A stretch of 64,000 nucleotides of DNA, from the NCBI GenBank assembly GCA_944323785.1, contig CALUTU010000002.1:1-64000 (forward strand), given 5' to 3'. How positions within the stretch are numbered: position 1 is the first letter of the stretch; every line of letters starts with the position of its first letter. Positions 6,943 through 15,933 of this stretch are shown one piece after another. This DNA comes from an uncultured Bacteroidales bacterium (lineage in GTDB: Bacteria > Bacteroidota > Bacteroidia > Bacteroidales > UBA932). The notes under the pieces are model-generated. The model was given only the letters and a program-made list of their open reading frames with translations. It did not search any database and had not been told where the DNA came from. The position numbers and the translations under genes were made by a program.

Positions 6943-7946
6943 TATTTCTGCATTTCTTTTCTGAGTCTTTCAGTCAGCAGAGGAACTATCTTGTTGACAT
7001 CCCCTACTATACCCACATCGGACACGCTGAATATAGGCGCGAACTTGTCCTTGTTGACCGCTACGATATAGTCCGACTCCTCCATACCGGCAAGGTGCTG
7101 GATGGCGCCTGAAATACCGAGGGCAAGATAAAGGTCAGGACGGACTGTCTTTCCGGTCTGACCTACCTGACGGTCGTGCGGCATGATACCGGCATCCACC
7201 ATCGCACGGGATGCGGACACCTGAGCTCCAAGTACATCCGCAAGCTCTTCGAGTTTGGCAAATCCCTCCTTGCAACCGACACCACGACCTCCGGACACGA
7301 GAATCTTGGCCTCGGAGATATCCACCTTATTCTTCTCCTCCTTGATTTCCTCAATGAGTCTCACCTTGATCTTGGAATGGTCGAATTTGGTCTCAAAACG
7401 GACAACAGAGCCGGTACGGCCGGACTCCGGGTCACGTTTCGGCATCACTCCGGGACGTACAGTAGACATCTGAGGACGATGCTCGGTACACATGATGGTA
7501 GCCATAAGATTGCCTCCAAATGCCGGACGGGTCATCATCAGCTGCTTGTCCTCGGATATCTCCAGCTTGGTGCAGTCAGCAGTAAGACCGGTTGCCAGAC
7601 GGGCTGAGAGCCTCGGAGCCAGATCACGGCCTATGGTTGTAGCTCCGAAGAGCACAATATTGGGACGCACTGCATCGATAATCTGAGAAACAGCCTGAGC
7701 GTATTCCTCAGTCACATAGTCCTTCAGCTCCGGGTGATCAGTCACCACAACCTCGTCCGCTCCGTACTCGAACAGAGTCTGGATAAGAGGCTCTACATTG
7801 TAGCCGGCGAGGATGGCAACCACTTTCTCTCCGAGAGCATCGGCCAGATCGCGGGCCTTTCCTATAAGCTCAAGAGCGACAGACTGAACAACACCGCCTC
7901 TCTGCTCCGCGAACACATATACGTTTTTATAGTCACTTTTATTCAT
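6942..7946 (-). CDS. etfA: Electron transfer flavoprotein, alpha subunit
   Basis: Forms a heterodimer with EtfB that carries FAD and passes electrons to butyryl-CoA dehydrogenase. In anaerobes such EtfAB/Bcd complexes can bifurcate NADH electrons to ferredoxin. The ATG at 7946 (MNKSDYKNVYVF) gives 334 residues; the TTG nine bases upstream is a weaker choice. The C-terminal FAD domain is clear, with LVSGGRGVG (about 225), DRQVGQTGKTV (about 263) and ALGISGAIQH (about 280). It lies 20 bp after etfB. The stop TAA shares its last A with the serpin ATG. Whether this ETF bifurcates cannot be settled by eye. Confidence 0.92.
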   Translation of the reverse strand: MNKSDYKNVYVFAEQRGGVVQSVALELIGKARDLADALGEKVVAILAGYNVEPLIQTLFEYGADEVVVTDHPELKDYVTEEYAQAVSQIIDAVRPNIVLFGATTIGRDLAPRLSARLATGLTADCTKLEISEDKQLMMTRPAFGGNLMATIMCTEHRPQMSTVRPGVMPKRDPESGRTGSVVRFETKFDHSKIKVRLIEEIKEEKNKVDISEAKILVSGGRGVGCKEGFAKLEELADVLGAQVSASRAMVDAGIMPHDRQVGQTGKTVRPDLYLALGISGAIQHLAGMEESDYIVAVNKDKFAPIFSVSDVGIVGDVNKIVPLLTERLRKEMQK

Positions 7947-7965
7947 ATTGCTCAAATTTACGGTG

Positions 7966-8751
7966 TTAGATAATAAATTTCTCTTTCAGTCTGGAGATGA
8001 TAATGCCTACAGCCTCCTCTGGATCCACCTCAAATACCTCACCGGGAGCCTTAAGCCCCTTGGTGAAGGCCTTGAGTACCTTGGTAGGCGAGCCTTTCAG
8101 ACCGAGCTTGGTCTCGTCCACGTCTATCTTGTCCGCACTCCAGATCTCCACGTTCTTATTGTAAGCCTCTACAATACCGGGAGCACTCATGTACCTGGGC
8201 TTTACCGCAGAAGACAGCACTGTCAGAAGGCAGGGCATCTGCGCCTCAAGTATCTGCACTCCGTCCTCAGTTTCCCTGGTTACTCTGAGTGCCTGGCCGC
8301 CTTTCTCCACCTCAAGGCCGCATACATAGGAGACCTGGGGAATATCCAGATGCTCTGCAGTCTGAGGTCCCACCTGGGCAGTGTCACCGTCTATGGCCTG
8401 GCGTCCGGTAATAATCAAGTCCCATTCGAGAGTCCGGAGAGCACCGGCAAGAGCATTGGAAGTAGCGAGAGTGTCCGCGCCTGCGAATTTTCTATCTGTC
8501 AAAAGGATTGCCCTGTCAACACCCATCGCGAAAGCTTCTCTGAGTATCTGGTCGGCCTGAGGAGGTCCCATAGTGATGACCGTAACATGGGCACCGTATT
8601 TGTCCTTCAGACGGAGAGCCATCTCCAGTCCGCCCTTGTCATCGGGGTTCATGATGCTGGGCACTCCGTCTCTGATAAGAGTACCGGTAACGGGATTGAT
8701 CTTTATCTCGGTAGTATCCGGAACCTGCTTGATACAAACTACTATATTCAT
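7966..8751 (-). CDS. etfB: Electron transfer flavoprotein, beta subunit
   Basis: A 261-residue EtfB/FixA. It starts MNIVVCIKQVPDT, typical of the family, and shows VITMGPPQADQILREAFAMG (about 56-75), which holds the AMP or second-FAD site, and the signature-like VGPQTAEHLDIPQ near residue 125. The N-terminal 'KQVPDT' form is common to the group of ETFs paired with butyryl-CoA dehydrogenase in strict anaerobes. It sits between bcd (12 bp upstream) and etfA. Together the three carry the crotonyl-CoA reduction of the pathway. Confidence 0.92.
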   Translation of the reverse strand: MNIVVCIKQVPDTTEIKINPVTGTLIRDGVPSIMNPDDKGGLEMALRLKDKYGAHVTVITMGPPQADQILREAFAMGVDRAILLTDRKFAGADTLATSNALAGALRTLEWDLIITGRQAIDGDTAQVGPQTAEHLDIPQVSYVCGLEVEKGGQALRVTRETEDGVQILEAQMPCLLTVLSSAVKPRYMSAPGIVEAYNKNVEIWSADKIDVDETKLGLKGSPTKVLKAFTKGLKAPGEVFEVDPEEAVGIIISRLKEKFII

Positions 8752-8763
8752 ACTTTCCTGATT

Positions 8764-9906
8764 TTACTTTTTAAACATACTGGCTGCTATCACCATTCTC
8801 TGTACCTCAGATGTACCCTCGTAGATCTCGGTGATCTTGGCATCACGCATCATCCTCTCCACGGGATACTCGCGGGTATAGCCGTAGCCTCCGTGGAACT
8901 GTACGGCCTTGGTCGTCACTTCCATCGCCGTCTCGGCAGCGAAGAGCTTGGCCATGGCGGCATCGGCCGAATAAGGCTCCTTGCAGTCTTTCTTGAAGGC
9001 AGCCGAACGCACCAGCAGACGGGAGGCCTCCACCTTGGTCTTCAGGTCGGCCATCTGGAACTGGGTATTCTGGAACTGGGAGAGCGACTTGCCGAACTGC
9101 TTGCGTTCCATGGTGTACTTGACAGTCTCGTCAAGAGCACCCTGGGCTATACCGAGGGCCTGAGATGCGATACCGATACGGCCTCCGTCAAGGGTCTTCA
9201 TCGCGATGGCGAATCCGCCACCCACCTTGCCGAGCAGATTGCCCTTGGGTATGCGGCAGTCGGAGAATATCAGCTCGGCCGTGGCTGAGCCTCTGATGCC
9301 CATCTTCAGCTCCTTCTTGCCCACCTCGAAACCGGGAGTGCCGGCCTCCACGATAAACGCGGATATACCCTTGTTCTTCAAGGATTTGTCAGTCATGGCG
9401 AAGATTACATAGACATGTGCGTGTCCGGCATTGGTGATGAATATCTTGTTGCCGTTGAGCACCCACTCGTCTCCGTCGAGAACAGCTGTGGTCTGCTGTG
9501 CGGACGCGTCAGTACCGGCGTTGGGCTCGGTCAGGCCGAATGCTCCAAGCCATTCGCCTGATGCTAATTTGGGCAGGTACTTGCGCTTCTGCTCCTCCGT
9601 TCCGTTCTCGAAAATAGGTGCCAGGCAGAGGGATGTATGGGCCGAGAGCACTACGCCTGTCGTGGCGCATACTCTCGAAAGCTCCTCTACTGCGATGGTG
9701 TACATTATATTGTCTCCTCCTGCTCCGCCGTACTCAACGGGAAGAGGTATACCGAAAAGTCCCAGAGGCGCCATCTTCTGGACTGTCTCTATGGGAAACC
9801 TCTCCTGCTCGTCTATCTCTGCAGCCAGAGGCTTTACTTCCTTCTCGGCAAATTCTCTGATCATCTGCCTGAAAAGCGACTGCGTAGGTGTGAGTTTAAA
9901 ATCCAT
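8764..9906 (-). CDS. bcd: Short-chain (butyryl-CoA) acyl-CoA dehydrogenase
   Basis: Reduces crotonyl-CoA to butyryl-CoA with electrons from EtfAB in the last carbon-carbon reduction of lysine fermentation. At 380 residues it has the three acyl-CoA dehydrogenase domains. GLTEPNAGTDAS (about 131-142) contacts FAD, and AVQFHGGYGYTREYPVERMM precedes the catalytic base Glu363 in EIYEGTSE. Full length and Glu in this position fit short-chain dehydrogenases. It is flanked by hbd and etfBA in the operon, which makes the direction of crotonyl-CoA reduction far more likely than fatty acid oxidation. Confidence 0.9.
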   Translation of the reverse strand: MDFKLTPTQSLFRQMIREFAEKEVKPLAAEIDEQERFPIETVQKMAPLGLFGIPLPVEYGGAGGDNIMYTIAVEELSRVCATTGVVLSAHTSLCLAPIFENGTEEQKRKYLPKLASGEWLGAFGLTEPNAGTDASAQQTTAVLDGDEWVLNGNKIFITNAGHAHVYVIFAMTDKSLKNKGISAFIVEAGTPGFEVGKKELKMGIRGSATAELIFSDCRIPKGNLLGKVGGGFAIAMKTLDGGRIGIASQALGIAQGALDETVKYTMERKQFGKSLSQFQNTQFQMADLKTKVEASRLLVRSAAFKKDCKEPYSADAAMAKLFAAETAMEVTTKAVQFHGGYGYTREYPVERMMRDAKITEIYEGTSEVQRMVIAASMFKK

Positions 9907-9917
9907 ATTCTTAAATT

Positions 9918-10766
9918 TTAGTATTTATAAAATCCTTCTCCTGTTTTACGTCCGAGCAGTCCGGCACGCACCATCTTCCTCAGCAGCGGATGAGGACGGT
10001 ACTTGTCGTCACCGAACTCGCTGTGCAGTACCTCCATGATTGCCAGACATACATCCAGACCGATAAGGTCAGCCAGGGCGAGAGGGCCCATGGGATGGTT
10101 GGCACCGAGCTTCATGGCCGCGTCTATGTCATCGCGGGAAGCCACTCCGTCTGCCAGAATACCCACAGCCTCGTTTACCATCGGGATGAGTATGCGGTTG
10201 ACAACAAAGCCGGGAGCCTCGTTGACCGCCACAGGTGTCTTGCCTATCTCCTGACAAAGAGCGAATACGGCATCGAATACCTCCTGTGATGTCCTCTGTC
10301 CCTTGATAATCTCAACGAGCTTCATCACTGTCGCAGGATTGAAGAAATGCATGCCTATTACGTGACAGGGCCTTGAGATATTGGCCGCGATGCCGGTAAT
10401 GGAGAGCGATGACGTGTTGGTGGCAATGATGGTCTCTTTCTTGCAGAGAGCATCCAGCTCCTTGAAAAGCTCAATCTTCAAGTGCATCTCCTCCACTGCC
10501 GCCTCGATGATAAGGTCGGAATCGGCAATGTCCTTATAATCTGTGGTCAGAGTAATATTGGCCAGAGTCGCGTCCATGGCGGCCTGATCCATCTTGCCTT
10601 TCTCTACCAGCTTGCTGAGTGACTTTGTTATCTTGGCCATAGCCTTGGCGTTGGAAGCCTCGCTGCGGCTCTTCATGGTGACTTTGCGTCCGGCCTGTGC
10701 GAAAGCCTGGACGATGCCGGAGCCCATTGTTCCGGTTCCGATTACGGAAATTTTTTCTATTGTCAT
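9918..10766 (-). CDS. hbd: 3-hydroxybutyryl-CoA dehydrogenase
   Basis: Interconverts acetoacetyl-CoA and 3-hydroxybutyryl-CoA with NAD(P)H. The 282-residue length is standard. It has a Rossmann loop GTGTMGSGIVQAFAQAG (about 10-26), SSLSITGIA, the HFFNPATVMKLVEII region with the catalytic His near residue 140, and the C-terminal NHPMGPLALADLIGLD dimer segment. It is placed between crotonase and bcd (12-13 bp gaps). With crotonase it lets acetoacetyl-CoA, made when the CoA-transferase activates acetoacetate, be reduced to crotonyl-CoA, giving an extra electron sink next to the direct lysine branch. Confidence 0.93.
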   Translation of the reverse strand: MTIEKISVIGTGTMGSGIVQAFAQAGRKVTMKSRSEASNAKAMAKITKSLSKLVEKGKMDQAAMDATLANITLTTDYKDIADSDLIIEAAVEEMHLKIELFKELDALCKKETIIATNTSSLSITGIAANISRPCHVIGMHFFNPATVMKLVEIIKGQRTSQEVFDAVFALCQEIGKTPVAVNEAPGFVVNRILIPMVNEAVGILADGVASRDDIDAAMKLGANHPMGPLALADLIGLDVCLAIMEVLHSEFGDDKYRPHPLLRKMVRAGLLGRKTGEGFYKY

Positions 10767-10779
10767 AACTGTCAGTGTT

Positions 10780-11559
10780 TTATCTGTTCTTAAATTCTGG
10801 TTTGCCTTTTTCCAGGAAAGCCTTCATGCCCGTTTTCTGGTCTTCCGTTGCAAAGCACTCGGAAAAAGCGCGGTTCTCGGTTGCGAGAGCCGTTGTCTCA
10901 TCCATGTCGTAATTGGCATTGATGCAGGCCTTGGCCTTGCGTACCGCTATGGGTGCATTGGCCATGATGTCGCGGGCCAGTCCCAGGGCATAGTCCATCA
11001 GCTCTTCGGGGGGCAATACATGATTGACCAGTCCTATGCGCAGAGCCTCTGCGGCATTGATTACCCTGCCGGAGTAGATCATCTCCTTGGCATAGCCCTG
11101 TCCCACCAGCTTGGGCAGACGGTAAGTGCCCGAAAAACCGGGAATGATACCCAGCTTCACCTCCGGCTGACCGAATTTGGCCTTTTCCGAGGCAATGCGG
11201 ATATCGCAGGCCATCGCCAGTTCGCAGCCTCCGCCGAGTGCAAAACCGTTCACTGCCGCTATAACAGGTATCGGCAGTTCCTCTATCCTGCGGAACACCT
11301 CGGCTCCGAAACGGCCGAAATCCAACCCCTGCTCAGCATCAAATCCAGCCATCTGGGATATGTCGGCACCTGCCACGAAAGACTTCGGGCCGTCTCCGCG
11401 GATTATCAGCACGGCAGTACCTTCAGGCAAGTCCAGTACAAAACTGTTGATCTCCTCCAGCACCGGTCTGCTCAGGGAATTGAGCGACTGCGGATGAGAG
11501 ATGGTCAGGATGCAGATGCCGGCCTCAGGAGTCTCTATTTTGAGAAAATTATAATCCAT
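10780..11559 (-). CDS. crt: Enoyl-CoA hydratase (crotonase)
   Basis: Dehydrates 3-hydroxybutyryl-CoA to crotonyl-CoA. A 259-residue crotonase-fold protein. The oxyanion-hole strands FVAGADISQM (about 61-70) and NGFALGGGCELAMACDIRIA (about 99-118) are clear, and LGIIPGFSGTYRLPKLVGQG supplies the second catalytic acid region; a Ser replaces the more usual Gly in GF-G-GT. It is positioned between CoA-transferase B and hbd in the operon, which favours a crotonyl-CoA role over other crotonase-family reactions. Confidence 0.9.
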   Translation of the reverse strand: MDYNFLKIETPEAGICILTISHPQSLNSLSRPVLEEINSFVLDLPEGTAVLIIRGDGPKSFVAGADISQMAGFDAEQGLDFGRFGAEVFRRIEELPIPVIAAVNGFALGGGCELAMACDIRIASEKAKFGQPEVKLGIIPGFSGTYRLPKLVGQGYAKEMIYSGRVINAAEALRIGLVNHVLPPEELMDYALGLARDIMANAPIAVRKAKACINANYDMDETTALATENRAFSECFATEDQKTGMKAFLEKGKPEFKNR

Positions 11560-11571
11560 CTTACAGTAATA

Positions 11572-12231
11572 TTACTGACGCATAGGTTTTAAATCGGGGT
11601 CAATGATGAGCTGAGCCTCGGTGGCAGCCTGAACCTGTTCCACGGTAAACTCAGGATTGATCTCCCTCAGGACGATGCCTTTATCGGTAATGTCCATAAC
11701 GCCCATCTCAGTGATGATCATATTGACCTGTCCTGCGGCAGTAAGAGGCAGACGGCATTTCTTCAGGATTTTGGGATTGCCCTTGGCAGTGTGCTCCATG
11801 GTCAGGATGACCTTTCTCGCACCCACGAGCAAGTCCATGGCGCCTCCCATTCCGGGCACCTTCTTGCCGGGGATGATCCAGTTGGCCAGGTCTCCTTTCT
11901 CGTCCACCTCAAGAGCACCGAGGAAAGTCACGTCCACATGACCGCCACGGATAATCTCAAACGAAGCCAGTGAACTGCAAGCATACGCACCGGGTACGGC
12001 GGTAATATATCCACCACCTGAATTAATGAGGTCGGGGTTCTCCTCTCCTGGTTTTGGAGTAGGTCCCATGCCGACCAGACCGTTCTCGCTCTGGAGAATT
12101 ACCGACACTCCTTCAGGAAGAAAGTCAGGTATCATGGTAGGCAGTCCGATGCCGAGATTCACGACATCACCGTCTTTTAGTTCGAGGGCAGCCCTGCGGG
12201 CTATCACCTCTCTGATCTGATTCTTGTCCAT
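11572..12231 (-). CDS. atoA: CoA-transferase subunit B (butyryl-CoA:acetoacetate type)
   Basis: The 219-residue beta subunit of a family I CoA-transferase. The catalytic glutamate lies in LQSENGLVGMG (near residue 46). GIGLPT at the N-terminus and DLLVGARKVI in the centre are family marks. It works with the alpha subunit encoded 9 kb upstream at the head of the same operon (20472-21122), so the two subunits are split, with eight genes between them. The expected reaction is transfer of CoA from butyryl-CoA to acetoacetate (product of the Kce step), giving butyrate and acetoacetyl-CoA. The acceptor is inferred from context. Confidence 0.88.
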   Translation of the reverse strand: MDKNQIREVIARRAALELKDGDVVNLGIGLPTMIPDFLPEGVSVILQSENGLVGMGPTPKPGEENPDLINSGGGYITAVPGAYACSSLASFEIIRGGHVDVTFLGALEVDEKGDLANWIIPGKKVPGMGGAMDLLVGARKVILTMEHTAKGNPKILKKCRLPLTAAGQVNMIITEMGVMDITDKGIVLREINPEFTVEQVQAATEAQLIIDPDLKPMRQ

Positions 12232-12250
12232 TGTAAAATGTATTTAGTGA

Positions 12251-13042
12251 TTATTGTTTATTGTGTCTGCGCACATATTCCTCGGCTATGAACGAAGCCA
12301 CGTCGTCGGCATAGGTATTCATACCGAAACCGGCGTCATACCCCAGTTCCTTGGCCAGCTCGTGAGTGATGCGGGGACCGCCGCAAGCCAGGATGACCTT
12401 GTCGCGCAGGCCCTCTGCCTCGAGCAGCTCGACCAGCTCGGTCAGGTTCTTGATGTGGATGTCCTTCTGGGTCACTGTCTGCGAGACTATAAGGGCATCG
12501 GCATGCAGTTCCACCGCCTTGGCGATAAAGTCCTCGTTAGGTACCTGACTGCCAAGATTATAGGCATCTATCATATCGTAGCGCTCCAGGCCATAATGTC
12601 CGGCATATCCCTTCATGTTCATGATGGCGTCTATGCCCACCGTATGGGCATCGGTGCCTGTACTTGCCCCCACGACTACCAGCTTGCGTCCTATGTTCTC
12701 CCTGATGTACTCGTCCGTCGCGGGCATGTCCATGACGTTTGACTCGACTTTAGGCACATGAATGGCCGTGAAATCCACTGTCTGAGTGGCCGAACCGTAA
12801 CAGTTGAAGAACGTGAAGCCCGGAGTAAGCTCCTTATAGAATACCACCTGGGGATTGTTCAGCCCCATGGCCTTGATGAGCTGTTTAGCTGCTTCCACGG
12901 CCTCGTCTCCAGCCGGCACCGGAAGTGTGAAGCTGAGCTGCACCTTTCCATCGTTCATGGTGTCCCCGTAGGGTTTGATTGCCTTGAGGTTCAGATTCTT
13001 GTCGTAATCCTTCTCCTCCATTGAATATAAACCGCCACTCAT
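12251..13042 (-). CDS. kamE: D-lysine/beta-lysine 5,6-aminomutase, beta subunit (B12-binding)
   Basis: Binds adenosylcobalamin and PLP for the 1,2-amino shift converting beta-lysine to 3,5-diaminohexanoate. With the first ATG (MSGGLYSMEE) the 263-residue protein has base-off B12 motif D131-A-H133-T-V-G136 and PLP lysine K144 in NMKGYAGHYG. These are the same numbers known for the clostridial enzyme, supporting this start. GGPRITHEL near residue 225 closes the Rossmann-like cobalamin domain. Its start lies two bases from the kamD stop, so translation is coupled to the alpha subunit. Confidence 0.95.
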   Translation of the reverse strand: MSGGLYSMEEKDYDKNLNLKAIKPYGDTMNDGKVQLSFTLPVPAGDEAVEAAKQLIKAMGLNNPQVVFYKELTPGFTFFNCYGSATQTVDFTAIHVPKVESNVMDMPATDEYIRENIGRKLVVVGASTGTDAHTVGIDAIMNMKGYAGHYGLERYDMIDAYNLGSQVPNEDFIAKAVELHADALIVSQTVTQKDIHIKNLTELVELLEAEGLRDKVILACGGPRITHELAKELGYDAGFGMNTYADDVASFIAEEYVRRHNKQ

Positions 13043-13043
13043 A

Positions 13044-14597
13044 TTATTTTCCTCCTAACATTATCTTAATAAACGGATTCATGTAATTCTGCCCCTTAGG
13101 GGTGACGCCGTCGAGCCCTTTGCCGCCATTGCGAGGGCGCTTCACGTCAGCGAAGATACCTTTCTCCAGGGCTGTGAACAGACCTTCCTTGTCCAGTTTC
13201 TCCAGCAGTTCTATGGCCTTGTCCAGCACTTCTTTGGCACGTGTACGTATGATACCTCCCTCCTTGAACTCCACCTCGTCTCCGATATTCTTCATATTGT
13301 TGAAGATGTACTTGGCATTTTCAATTGAAAGGAAACGGTCTGACATGAAAGGAGTATGAATGGCCTCGGTAGGCATACCCAAAAGCTGTATGCCCTGATT
13401 GGTCCAGATACCCACCATGTTGAAGAGGGCGTCCTGGATATGGCCGCGGAAGATGTTTCCGGTCATGAACTTTGTGGGAGGCATGTATTTGAGCGGAGCC
13501 TTGGGGAAAATCTCGCGGGCCATCTGGGCCTGCGCCAGCTCCAGCAGGAAGCCGTTTTCCAGCATCGGGTCCATCTCAAAGGCGTGTCCGAGTCCCATCT
13601 GCTCCTCAGGCAGGCCGGCGATGAGTGCAAGCTGCTCGTTGATGATGTCCGAAGCAAGCACCGTATGGGCAGCCTCGACAGCATCGGCCGTGGTCAGGTA
13701 ATTGTCCTCGCCTGTATTGATGATAACTCCTGCAAAACCGTTGATGACCCTTGAGAAGAACTGGTCGATCATGGTTCTCTGCATGTTGATGTCGCGGAAC
13801 AGAATGCCGTAGAGAGCATCGTTCAGCATCACGTCAAGTCCCTCGAAGGCACCCATAACGGCTATCTCGGGCATACACAGGCCGGAGCAATAGTTGCACA
13901 GGCGGATATAGCGTCCTACCTCCTCACCCACCTTGTCCAGAGCCTGACGCATGATGCGGAAGTTCTCCTGGGTAGCGTAAGTGCCGCCGAATCCCTCAGT
14001 AGTGGCTCCGTAAGGCACATAGTCCAGCAGCGACTGACCGGTAGTGCGGATAACGGCGATGATGTCGGCGCCCTGACGTGCGGCGGCCTCGGCCTGTACC
14101 ACATCCTCGTAGATATTGCCGGTGGCCACTATGACGTATATATAAGGCTTGGGCCCCTCGCCTATTTTCTCTATATAGTCCTCGCGCCTTTTCCTGCGGG
14201 CCTTTATCTTCTCCACAGAAGCCTTTATCGGAGCCTCAAGAGCCCTGTCTATCTCAGCCTTGGGGCGGATTTCCAATTTTGTTATGTCCAGTTTGCCGTC
14301 AGCTGTCTCCTCAGCTATCTCCATAGGAGTCTTGCCTGTGACAGCCATCGCATTGCCGACATAGAACAACGCACCGTCGCCCAACACACCGGCAGCCTTT
14401 AGACTGTCCACTACGACATTGGGCAGAGGTACGGCATTGGCATCCACTCCGTCTATTCCGAGCAGACGGCAAAGTGTCCTTTCCACTGCCACAGTGGTAT
14501 ATCCGTCCACAAAACGCTGGACATCGGCAGCCACATTTGCCGCAAGCTGCCTGGCATACGCCACCTTCTTAGAATCTAATCCTAATTTGCTATTCAT
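13044..14597 (-). CDS. kamD: Lysine 5,6-aminomutase, alpha subunit
   Basis: The 517-residue TIM-barrel subunit that binds substrate and most of the PLP contacts of the B12-dependent 5,6-aminomutase. Family features include YIYVIVATGNIYEDVVQAE (about 152-170), TTGQSLLDYVPYGATTEGFG, NYCSGLCMPEIAVMGAFEGL and MGLGHAFEM. The length is right for KamD. It overlaps the end of kamC by 8 bp and is followed directly by kamE. Activity depends on repeated removal of damaged cobalamin, which explains the adjacent reactivation genes. Confidence 0.95.
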   Translation of the reverse strand: MNSKLGLDSKKVAYARQLAANVAADVQRFVDGYTTVAVERTLCRLLGIDGVDANAVPLPNVVVDSLKAAGVLGDGALFYVGNAMAVTGKTPMEIAEETADGKLDITKLEIRPKAEIDRALEAPIKASVEKIKARRKRREDYIEKIGEGPKPYIYVIVATGNIYEDVVQAEAAARQGADIIAVIRTTGQSLLDYVPYGATTEGFGGTYATQENFRIMRQALDKVGEEVGRYIRLCNYCSGLCMPEIAVMGAFEGLDVMLNDALYGILFRDINMQRTMIDQFFSRVINGFAGVIINTGEDNYLTTADAVEAAHTVLASDIINEQLALIAGLPEEQMGLGHAFEMDPMLENGFLLELAQAQMAREIFPKAPLKYMPPTKFMTGNIFRGHIQDALFNMVGIWTNQGIQLLGMPTEAIHTPFMSDRFLSIENAKYIFNNMKNIGDEVEFKEGGIIRTRAKEVLDKAIELLEKLDKEGLFTALEKGIFADVKRPRNGGKGLDGVTPKGQNYMNPFIKIMLGGK

Positions 14598-15933
14598 GTT
14601 TCAATAGTTTTTTTGCCTCCCCTATCCATTCGGGAGAAATATTCAATGACTCCGCCACATTCAAGGCCTCGTGGGGCACAGCCCCGTCAGGAGCCGGGCA
14701 GAGCCGGTAATTCATCTTTCCATTCTCAACTCCGGCAACACGCAGTCTGCGACAGCATGCGGAGGATATATTGTAATGCGTCGTAAGCAACATAGCCGCG
14801 CTCCTGCCCTCCATCAGCCTTAGCAGAGCCTCCACAAGAGCCGTACCCTCAATGGGATTGGTACTCCTTGCCGGCTCATCAATCATGGCCACTATGTCCG
14901 TCCCTTCCGTTTCCGAAGCACGGACAACCTGGTCGATAGCCGTCATCTCGGCTGCAAACGAGGAAAGGCCGGCCCCCATGTCCTGAGCATCCCCGGATAT
15001 AAAGAATACACGCTTTTTCAGCACTATCTCCGCAGATTCGGCTGGAATCCCCATTCCGAAACTGAAGAGATACTGGCAAAGGGCCGCCATCTTCAGGACA
15101 ACGGTCTTGCCTCCCATATTGGCACCTATTATGACCACCGGCTCGTCTCCAAAGTCTATGTCTATGGGAGTAAACTCCTTATCACTCTTTTCGAGAATAG
15201 ACTTTATATAAGGATGATACATCCCTTTATATACAGTCTTGCCTGAAGTCAAGACCGGTATGCACAGGTTCATTGTCCTCACCTGTACCGCCTTGGCAAA
15301 GGTTATATCCAGGACTGCCAATGACTCCATCAGCTTCCTCAGAGCCGGAACCGAAGGCCTGAGATCCTCACATATACCGGCCCTTATACGGCTCTCCTCC
15401 TGCTGTTCCTCTCTCATAAGACTTTCCCGCGCATCGGGATCTGTCTCCCGGCCCAGACGCAGTCTCAGACCGGCCAGTTCGGCTGAATAGGAGTCGTAAA
15501 TGTAAAACGAGGCTATGCCGGTACCGTCAGGATCAAGTACTGACAGCGGACTGTCCGTAAATGACACATCGGGAGACAGGGCGGGCCATCCTGAAGCCGA
15601 CAGCAGGGCAGATACTCTGCGGCCAAGCATGATAAGATGCTTGACCTCGAACAACTCGATGTCGTCCACAGTACAGGCCGACTCCAGTCTGTCTAATGTG
15701 CTGGAGATATTTTTAAGCGTACAAAGCTCAGAATGAAGCATAGCCACCAGGTTGCCGTCAGAGGCTGCCGGAAGGAAACTGTGCAAAGCGGCATAGCTTT
15801 CCATAACCTCCTCCTCGGCCGAGCAGGCTGTAGAGTCCATCAGATACCTGAGAGAATACCCGGACGCTACCGGAAGAGTCTCTATCATGTACCTGAGACC
15901 GCAGGGCGAATCTATGATATCTCTAAGCTTCAT
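14590..15933 (-). CDS. kamC: Lysine 5,6-aminomutase reactivase ATPase KamC (MutS-like)
   Basis: A 447-residue ATPase with the core and nucleotide-binding domains of MutS proteins but no mismatch-recognition domain. Walker A is G270-ANMGGKT, Walker B/signature is VAMIDEPARSTNPIEG (about 348-363), and the switch TTHYN follows. In lysine-fermenting bacteria this gene always sits with kamB, kamD and kamE and is annotated as the ATPase of a factor that restores inactivated aminomutase by exchanging cobalamin, not as a DNA repair protein. Context here is the same: it overlaps kamB (11 bp) and kamD (8 bp). The mechanism is inferred from other B12 reactivases; the MutS likeness would mislead automatic annotation. 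Confidence 0.8.
   Translation of the reverse strand: MKLRDIIDSPCGLRYMIETLPVASGYSLRYLMDSTACSAEEEVMESYAALHSFLPAASDGNLVAMLHSELCTLKNISSTLDRLESACTVDDIELFEVKHLIMLGRRVSALLSASGWPALSPDVSFTDSPLSVLDPDGTGIASFYIYDSYSAELAGLRLRLGRETDPDARESLMREEQQEESRIRAGICEDLRPSVPALRKLMESLAVLDITFAKAVQVRTMNLCIPVLTSGKTVYKGMYHPYIKSILEKSDKEFTPIDIDFGDEPVVIIGANMGGKTVVLKMAALCQYLFSFGMGIPAESAEIVLKKRVFFISGDAQDMGAGLSSFAAEMTAIDQVVRASETEGTDIVAMIDEPARSTNPIEGTALVEALLRLMEGRSAAMLLTTHYNISSACCRRLRVAGVENGKMNYRLCPAPDGAVPHEALNVAESLNISPEWIGEAKKLLKHE

Noticed and set aside
7948..9288. Long plus-strand frame opposite etfB and bcd
   Set aside because: It is antisense to clearly conserved genes and rich in H, L, G and S as expected of a mirror frame.
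14590..15933. MutS DNA mismatch repair protein
   Set aside because: It has only the core and ATPase parts and is embedded, with overlapping ends, in the lysine aminomutase genes. KamC is the better assignment.
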